NCBI GenBank assembly: GCA_006176705.1
Contig: QRFJ01000750.1
Coordinates: 594,746-658,745, forward strand
Source: Cocos nucifera
Lineage: Eukaryota; Streptophyta; Magnoliopsida; Arecales; Arecaceae
Reading direction: 5' to 3'
DNA length: 64,000 bases
A program made the translations under genes and the position numbers. This document shows positions 57,128 to 64,000 of the stretch, piece after piece. Position 1 is the stretch's first letter, and each line of letters starts with the position of its first letter. The notes under the pieces are model-generated. The model searched no databases. It was not told where the DNA came from and saw only the letters and a program-made list of their open reading frames with translations.

Positions 57128-58719
57128 TTTAAAAATGATGATACTATAAGTAAATCATGTGTGAAACTCAAATTAAATATCATTTTCAGATATGCAATAA
57201 ATGCATCCTATCATCAACTAATAGGTAAAGATAGATCCTATCCCATTCAGAAATTGCATTAATTCTATAGGTTCATTACAGTAATTAAATGATATGCAAT
57301 AAGGATTGAATGAAATTTTGACAGCATTTTTTCTTAGTTCTCTCATGTAAGAAGAACAAAAGAAAAATACTATTCAAAATTTCATTCAAAATCCTCAGCA
57401 TACCGTTTGATTATTGCAATTACCTATAGAATTATCTATAATTTTCAAACTATCCATATTGGACAATCAATTGATCATTGTATATAATTCTCTAATTCGT
57501 ATAATTATATATAATTGTATGGATGTCAGAGATTATGTACACTAATCAATTGACGGGTCTATCGTTATGCAATGCAATAAATAAAAGTAATAAGATATAA
57601 ACATTCAGAAAATATTATGTAATAAATTCTATAATATGAATTACATTCATAAATAATTAAGGATGAGCAATAGTCGTAGATCCGATTTCTTACATGAATC
57701 TTGGTGTTAATCTAGAAATCTGAAAAAAGAATAAAGTAAATAATGATGGCACCGTAGGGTTTAAAGTTGGAACCTTAGAGAGACATATCAAATTCTATTC
57801 GCTCAGAAGCCGAGCCGGCTCCGTGCCTGAGACATCTAGCTCGGGTCCTCTCCTAGTTGGCTCGATCATGGCTCGAGCCAGCTCGACTGCATATCCGAGC
57901 CGTTTTGGCTGTATGCCATCCCCTTGATCACTCCCTCTCTCGATCTCTCTCATCGACGACGGCGATGAGACCGAACTCCTCCCTCCTAGCTTTTCCATCT
58001 CTCGATCTTCCTCTCTTCCTCTCTCGATCTTCCTCGCTGATGAGGTCGGATCCCATCCCTCCCTCTCTCACTCTCTTGATCTTCCTTGCCGGCAAAGCTG
58101 GACCCCATCCCTCCCAGTGATGCCAACGAGGTCGAACCCTCTCCCTCCCTCTCTCTCGATATCCCACTCTCTCTCTCGATCTCTCTCACCGACGAGGTCG
58201 GATCACCTCCCTCCCAATGATGGCGGTGAGGCCAGACCCCCTTCCTTCCAATGATGGCGGCGAGGTCGGATTCCTCTCTTTCTCTCTTAAGTACAGACCC
58301 ATCGAATATTTGGATTTAGATCCGGTACCAGTAATTAAAATTGGATTTGAGATCTGAATATTTAAATTTCGAATCCGAATTCAATCTGTTGATAGATCTA
58401 GTCCACAACCGCTGACATGACACAGCCCAAGGCTACCGCCACGACATGGTCCAATAACTATGATATACAGATAATTATAATATTTATAATAAATATTTAT
58501 AATATTTATTATAAATATTTTATAAATTATTATAAATATATATGATTAATAAATAATACTATAAAATTTTAAAAAAATATTATACTGTATCGACTATAGA
58601 GAGCAGGGTCGCACCGAAAGCTCCGAAGCATTGTCAATCGACGACACTAGAGGAGGATGATGGTACTAGAGATAACCTACGAAACAAAAGCAAGATAGTG
58701 AGATAGAGAAGAGAGAAAA
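57128..58719. other. D7 internal non-coding DNA
   Basis: AT-rich to 57780, including the 57396-57592 block shared with 30580-30772. Then a C/T-rich segment (57790-58320) with repeated CTCTCGATCTTCCT and GATGGCGGCGAGG motifs, and AT-rich DNA to 58600. Overlapping ORFs on both strands of the CT-rich part are compositional. Confidence 0.5.
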
Positions 58720-59400
58720 AGAGAAAAGAGAGAGAGAGTGGGGCGACGGGGATGGGGGCCAGGAGAAGGGGGCATAGTGACGAGCAGCTGAAGGAGGCTT
58801 CGCACTTGACCGGAGGAGGGTCAGAATGGTGGTGATGGTGGAGGGTGGGGTTTTGCGGGGGCCGAAGAGGGTGGAGGGGGGCTCCTCGGAAGGGGGGTTT
58901 GATTTTGCACTGGGGTTGGAGAGGATAAAGTATGAGGAGGGGTTTCACGGGAGGCCGGCAGAGGGTCGAGGTGGATGGGTTCGTCGGAGGCGAGGGTGTG
59001 TTTCACAAGGGGTCGAGGGAGGGTCGGATGGAGGTTCGTCGAAGGGGGTCGCTGGGAGCTGAGGAAGGGTTGGATGGGGGGCGGAGGTGGGGTTTTACGA
59101 AGGATCGAGTGAGGGTGGAGGGAGGTTCATCGAGAGGAGGTTTCATAGGGGGCGAGGGAGGGTCGGATGGGGGTTCGCCGAAGGAAGAGTTTCGTTGGGG
59201 CTGAGGGAGGGTCGGATGGAGGGGTGGGGCCCAGGTGGGGGGTGGTGGATGGCGGAGAGGGCGGTCAGGGATGGGGTGTGGAGGACAATGGGGGAGGGGC
59301 GGGGAAACGATGCCGGGGGGAAGGAGGGGCGACGTCGATCGAGGAAAAGGAGCCTCACCGACGACGAAGAGGAGGGAGAGAGAGAGAGAGATTGAGCGCG
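58720..59400. repeat. D7 G-rich minisatellite-like block
   Basis: The strand is strongly G-rich, with repeated GAGGGTCGGATGGRGGTTCG (59027, 59158 and degenerate copies at 59060 and 59207), GGGGTTTCACGG-type and GGTCGAGGGAG words about every 60-70 bp. ORFs in all frames result from the composition. It resembles the G-rich block of F2. Confidence 0.6.
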
Positions 59401-59439
59401 CATGGAAGAAAAAAAAAAATTTGAGAATTTTTAACCTAA

Positions 59440-60027
59440 CCTACGGTAGTGGTTATCGAACCGCTGCCATAGATCTACAACAGCGGTTATCCAAAATTGC
59501 TGCCATAGATCTACGGCAGTGGTTCTATAACCGCTGTCGTAGATCTATAGCAGTAGTTTTTGATAACTACTATCATAGATTGAAAATAATTTTTTTCTTA
59601 CTTTTTTCTAAATATTATATAATTTTAAAATTTAATGCCCATCTTCATCATTCATTATATAATATTTAAAAATATATATATATATGACAGCAATTATAAT
59701 TAACCACTGCCATAAATTAGCTTATAGCAGCGATTCTTAATAACCGCTGCTATAGGTCCGACTTATAGCAGTGGTTACAATGAATCGTTGCTATAGATCG
59801 ATCTATAACAATGATTTTTAAGAACCGTTGCTATAAGTCCGATCTATGGTAGTGGTTTTCGATAACCGCTGCTATATATCGGATCTATAGCAGTGGATAC
59901 ATAAATCATTGCCATAGGTTCGACCTATGACAGCGATTAATGAAAATCGCTGCCGTAGGTGCTATGACAGTAGTTTCAAAAATTGCTGCCATAGTATGCG
60001 CTGCCATAGGCTATTTTTGTAATAGTG
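59440..60027. repeat. D7 right subterminal repeats
   Basis: Copies of CTACRGCAGYGGTTATC / AACCGCTGCCATAG, inverted relative to the left end. They are interrupted at 59585-59690 by an AT-rich block that matches the foldback element at 1556-1621. Confidence 0.85.
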
Positions 60028-60965
60028 TATTTGAAGTGTTCAAAGTATCTTATTAAGATATATTTCTTTCCTCTTGGATCCAATTTTTTATACTTGTAAG
60101 AGAGATCATGAACATAGATAGCAAAACCCTAGGATTGTAAATTACTCAAATCAGATTTTTTATCCATAATTCATATGATGTGGAAAGGATTGATTTGGAG
60201 GGCATATGATTAAGTATATGGATAGCAGTCAGAAGAGCATCCCTCCAATATAAAATAGAAAGATTTGCTTGTGCCATCATTGACCTAACCATCTCTAAAA
60301 GTGTTCTATTCCTTCTCTTTGCAACATCATTTTGTTGCGGAGTTTCATGAATAGTCAATTGTCAATGTATTCCTTTCTCATCGCAGAGTATCCTAAATTG
60401 CTCAAATAGGTATTCACATCTCGATCAATTCTTAGAATTTTGATTGTTTTAACTAGTTGATTCTCAACCAAAATCAAATATCATCTAAAGCAATCTAATG
60501 CTTCTGACTTATGGAAGATTGAGTAAACATAACTAAAGCATGTGAAGTTATCTATAAATATGGTGAAATATGAGGCCCCACGTCTCACCTTTACATTTAT
60601 TGGATCATAAATATCATAGTAGATTAATTGCAATGGAGCTTCCACTTTGGTTCTTTTACCAAATGGTTTTCTAGTTATTTTTTTTACTAGGCAATGCTCA
60701 CAAATGGCCAATTCTATTTTAGACAATGAGCCGAAATGGCCTTTTATAAAGATGATGAAATATGAGGCCCCATGCCTCGCCTCACATTTATTGGACCATA
60801 AATATTAGAGTAAATTAATTGCTATGGAGCTTCTACTTTAGTTCCTTTATCAAATGGTATTCTAATTATTTTCTTATCAGACAATGCTCACAAGTGGATA
60901 ATTCTATTTTAGCGAGCCAAAAAGACCTTCTTTAGCTAATATATTCATCCTCTCTTATATGATAT
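60028..60965 (-). pseudogene. pol: C6 integrase, with internal duplication
   Basis: Copia integrase on the minus strand. CEHCLVKKITRKPFGKRTK (60701 downward) is the zinc-finger end and QLIYYDIYDPINV the start of the catalytic core. IHETPQQNDVAKRRNRTLLEMV (60355-60290) holds the catalytic Glu region, here VAKRRN in place of VAERKN, so the Glu is lost. A 192-bp segment (about 60565-60756) is repeated at 60757-60948 as a diverged copy with stops. The gene is then cut by D7 at 60028. Confidence 0.8.
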
Positions 60966-61480
60966 ATCCTAATCTAGCATGCCATACATTCACATTATTT
61001 TATGAGGTAATTAATGAAAAACAACTATTATCATAATTAACAAAAATACTGTAATCAATGTCCAATATCATAAAACCGTCTAATAAATATCTAGAGCCAT
61101 AATAAAGCACATCAACACAAGTACCGTGGAAGTTCAAACTATATCCAAAACTAAGAAGGGCAATTATAGAAATCAAGTTCCATCGAATATCTAGTACATA
61201 TAGGACATCATGTAGGAACAAAGTATGACCACCATTTAGCATTAACTTGCAGGTGCCAATATCTTTTACTCCAACTTTGGAATTATCTTTTACATAGATC
61301 CATCTTGTGCTAGGACTGATTCAACAGTACTTTACAAAAGAGCCTTTATCTCTAACTATATAATCTATGGCTTTTAAGTCTACAATCCATATAGGATGTG
61401 ATTCAGTAAGCAGAAAATAGCTAGAAATATAAAAATAATTTAATATAATGGATCAAGTATATACCTTCTTCTACTTAGTG
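60966..61480 (-). pseudogene. pol: C6 aspartic protease region
   Basis: The minus strand shows WIYVKDNSKVGVKDIGTCKL (about 61300) and an open stretch 61242-61000 with GHTLFLHDVLYVLDIRWNLISI, the characteristic C-terminal protease region of Copia. The catalytic DSGA motif upstream is not recognisable, due to decay around 61330-61360. Confidence 0.7.
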
Positions 61481-62213
61481 TGCTCACGAGCAAAGCAACC
61501 TAGTTTGATATAGTTGTAGCAGCACATCTTAGTCTTATCCTTCTTTTTACCACTTGCCTCTCTTGAACAGGTTGGTCTTACCAAATTTGGATACTTGTCT
61601 TTTCTCCTTATCTACTTTGGAGAATTTCTAACCTCTTTTAATTTATGCTTGAAGCCAGGAGCCTTGCATGAGCTATATTCAGCCATATATAAGTTAACCC
61701 GAAAGATTTAGCTACCTCAAGTGCTCATCTTCCAGCTCTAAATGGCAAGCTAGATCATCAAAAGTCTTTACATTATCATTTGCTCCCAACTCTTAGATAA
61801 AGATCTAATTACAGCCTAGAACAATAGTGCTTCTTATAGGAGTGAAACTTGATAGTGACCCTCCTCAACTTAGTAGCTGAAGTACTTTCAAACTTTTCTT
61901 TTAGCACAAGCCACATTTCTTGAGCTATGTCATACCCCTCAAACTTACACATGTGATCATCTTGCATAATGCTCAGCAATATGATGCAAGCAATGTTATT
62001 TTTCCTTTTCCAAGCCAAATAAGTCTCCTGATCTCTCTTATATTGAGCAAAAATATCCTACTCATGCTTAGTTATTGTATGGTTGAGTGTCTATAAAACA
62101 TTTTGTTTCTCAAGGATATAATGAATTTTTTAATGCTAAATATCATAATTGTCATTGTTTAACTTATCACCCTCATATAACTTGGCCACGATTTTCTTGG
62201 ATGCACATACCAT
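61481..62213 (-). pseudogene. gag: C6 gag
   Basis: Minus strand from ATG 62213-62211 (MVCASKKIVAKLYEGDKLN), with several stops, then open 62018-61809 (MAWKRKNNIACIILLSIM, QEMWLVLKEKFESTSATKL), the UBN2-type gag core. The zinc knuckle near 61535-61500 is degenerate (CYNYIKLGCFARER), with Cys and His positions lost. It is shorter than Sirevirus gag and lacks the coiled-coil tail, so C6 belongs to another Copia lineage. Confidence 0.75.
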
Positions 62214-64000
62214 ATGAAGGAAATTGAGTAGGATTTAGGCATGCTTTTCGAAAACATTTTTCAAATTAATTATAGAAGAAGCTAAAATTAATCTAATATT
62301 AATTCTATAGTATGCATTGATCTAATCAATTATCCTACTTAGGATCTAGACATGCTAATATGTAATTTAAAATTTAAGTACGATCAATCAGCAAATCATA
62401 TTTGCTGATTGATTCGAGTTCAGAACTCGATACCCATACATGGATAGCTGATTTTCGTAATTTGAATCCACCAGAAGAAGCTGTTGTCTTGCACTGCATC
62501 CGCACACTTGTCCAACCTCTACAGTTGGTCCACATAGAACTTCTGATCCCGACCAGCTCTACCAGAGTGCTAGCTCCTCGTCGGAGCTTTCGACGATTGA
62601 TCTCGATCAATCCAATCGATTGCCTTCTTTCTGATCTCTTGAATGCTCTAAAAAATTAGAACTTGCTTTATGGAGGATGATGAGATGGTGTTTTAAATTT
62701 GGTGATGATCTGATGCTCACAACACTCGATCTCTCCATCCAAACCCAGGGTCTCAACCTTAGGGTTTTTCATTGACTAGAAATCTCGATGCTCGAAAACT
62801 CTCTCACGCACTCTCTCTTTGGAATTTTTTCATGAAACAAATTTTCATGGGAGAAGGATGCTCCTATCTGCCGTACACCCACTCCTAAAAAAATTTGAAT
62901 GAGTGTCCAAAGAGAAACAAAAAAGAAAAGGCATAAGAAAAGAAATCTGGCGAAGGAAACCCCTGTTTGACTTTTCCACCCCAATGGATGCACCCCACTA
63001 TGATTTTCTCTCTCTAAGAAACCTTTCTCACCACTCTCAGCTTTCTCATGAAAACCCATGCATGCCTAAAAAAATATATATTTTTAAATGGGCATCAAAA
63101 AGTATGAAAACCGTGTGGATTAGATAGGGTGGTTAAGTGGTTTCCACTTGAATTCAAAATTCAAGTGGAAGCCTCATCCACTTCCAGTGCCCACTCCAGG
63201 GTGTTTGACATGCAGAAAGACTCTCTTTCTATGCACCCACTCTAAGAATGCACAAAAATATGTATGAGAAAATACAAAGGGGGCGAGAGTTTTGGATAAA
63301 GATGAGAGGAAGTTTCAACAAAACTAGTTGAATTCAAAATTCAACTAGGTTTGAACTAGTCCAATGCTTGGACCAGATCAAAGAGAGATAAGAGAGGGCA
63401 CAAACAGCCTCTTCTGTGTAAGAAATACTCACAAAGAAATTAGAGATGGGGCATGAAAAAAGGTGGAAAAGTCAAATATGGTGGGCGCAAAGGGAGAGTT
63501 TGAATTCAAATCTCATTTGACTTGGTTTAAATTGGTTTCAACCAAATCAATTAATTTAAATCAATTAGATCAGGTTAAATCTAACCAAATTAGACTTAAC
63601 CCAATCCAATAAAATTTTAATCAAATTAAAAATTAATTAGGTCTAGCTCCTGATCAAATCAGGATCAAATCTTTCATAGTGATTAGGTCATCTCATAACT
63701 TGATCGAATCAAATTAAATTCAGTCAGACTTGATCGAATCCTCATCGTTCAATCAAATTGAGCTAATCAGCAATCAAATTATCAATTGATCCTTCAAAAA
63801 TATAGAGTCCTAATTTGATGGGTGTCTGGGCAATAGAGTTCCATCAACATGAAACTCCTAAAGAGTTCCAAACCAGTGGGACTTTTGAATCTAGTTTCCA
63901 AATGAATGAAACTCACCATCATAGAGTCTCAGACTAGTGAGACTCTTGATCAAAGAGCTTCAGACAAGTAGGACTCTGAGTTCCAGTCCAGTAGGACCCA
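62214..64000 (-). repeat. C6 5' LTR, running off the window
   Basis: The part at 62230-62770 matches the C5 LTR in opposite orientation. Further out the sequence is non-coding, with AAATTCAAGTGGAAG-type inverted repeats at 63150-63170 and an array of GAGTTYCAGNCCAGTAGGACTC-like units of about 30-45 bp at 63830-64000. The outer LTR end is not in the window, and parts beyond about 63100 are assigned only by continuity. Confidence 0.55.

Larger units (their letters stand above)
55350..60027 (-). mobile_element. D7: CACTA (En/Spm) transposon inserted in C6
   Basis: A 4678-bp element with termini CACTACTACAAAAAAGGGCT and, inverted, CACTATTACAAAAATAGCCT, both followed by TATGGCAGC. Subterminal repeats of the form GCAGCGGTTATNTAACCGCTGC, with degenerate versions, fill 55375-55745 and 59440-60027. 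Inside, on the minus strand, is a transposase N-terminal fragment. The rest is a shared block at 57396-57592, a C-rich block at 57790-58320 and a G-rich repetitive block at 58720-59400. The TNP2 catalytic core is absent, so D7 is non-autonomous. Confidence 0.88.

Noticed and set aside
57795..59669. Many overlapping ORFs in the C-rich and G-rich parts of D7
   Set aside because: Stops are rare there for compositional reasons. All frames are open together and the residues are low-complexity Gly/Arg/Glu or Ser/Pro.

Overview
This is plant nuclear DNA made almost entirely of transposable elements. It is AT-rich and most likely from a monocot. The style of the LTRs reminds me of palm genomes, but that is an impression and not something I can prove from the sequence. 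I found no intact host gene, rRNA, tRNA or CRISPR array. Two runs of N (14769-14793 and 46491-46500) are assembly gaps.

Left part (1-16887). A foldback-like element with arms of about 1.1 kb fills roughly 1-2236. A full-length Ty1/Copia element of the Sirevirus type (here S1, 2467-13071, perfect CCCCT target duplication) follows. It carries gag, pol and an extra envelope-like reading frame, all broken by stops and frameshifts. After it come the 3' end of a minus-strand Copia element (LTR about 13100-14014, RT/RNase H remnant 14014-14768) and, beyond the gap, an orphan LTR-like sequence with a TATA box.

Middle (16888-30512). A second full-length Sirevirus-type element (S2, 16925-26366, target duplication CTCTA) sits inside the integrase gene of an older minus-strand Sirevirus-type element (S3). 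S3 resumes at 26367 and ends with its 5' LTR at 29055-30512. About 36 bp of S3 survive on the far side, at 16888-16924.

30513-46200. A complete but defective Athila-like Ty3/Gypsy element (G1, 31292-41594, target duplication GCGGT) is inserted in the G-rich part of a CACTA-like DNA element (F2). A related CACTA-like copy (F1) starts at 43093 in the opposite orientation, and a third (F3) lies at 52993-54545. This family has TTAGCGATGG-type subterminal repeats, an internal tandem repeat of about 150-185 bp, and (F1 and F2) a C-rich block.

46200-64000. A short tandem array is followed by a decayed plus-strand Copia (C5), then by about 3 kb with two tandem-repeat arrays and no gene. A minus-strand Copia (C6) is split by a 4.7-kb CACTA transposon (D7, 55350-60027). 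D7 keeps a fragment encoding the transposase-associated N-terminal domain. The 5' LTR of C6 runs to the window edge.

No element looks able to move on its own. The stops and lost key residues are largely of the C-to-T/G-to-A type expected of old, methylated DNA. The informative content is the nesting history, the Sirevirus hallmarks (envelope-like ORF, repeated polypurine tracts, LTR palindromes) and sequence blocks shared between different DNA-transposon families. I do not see a clearly new biological system.
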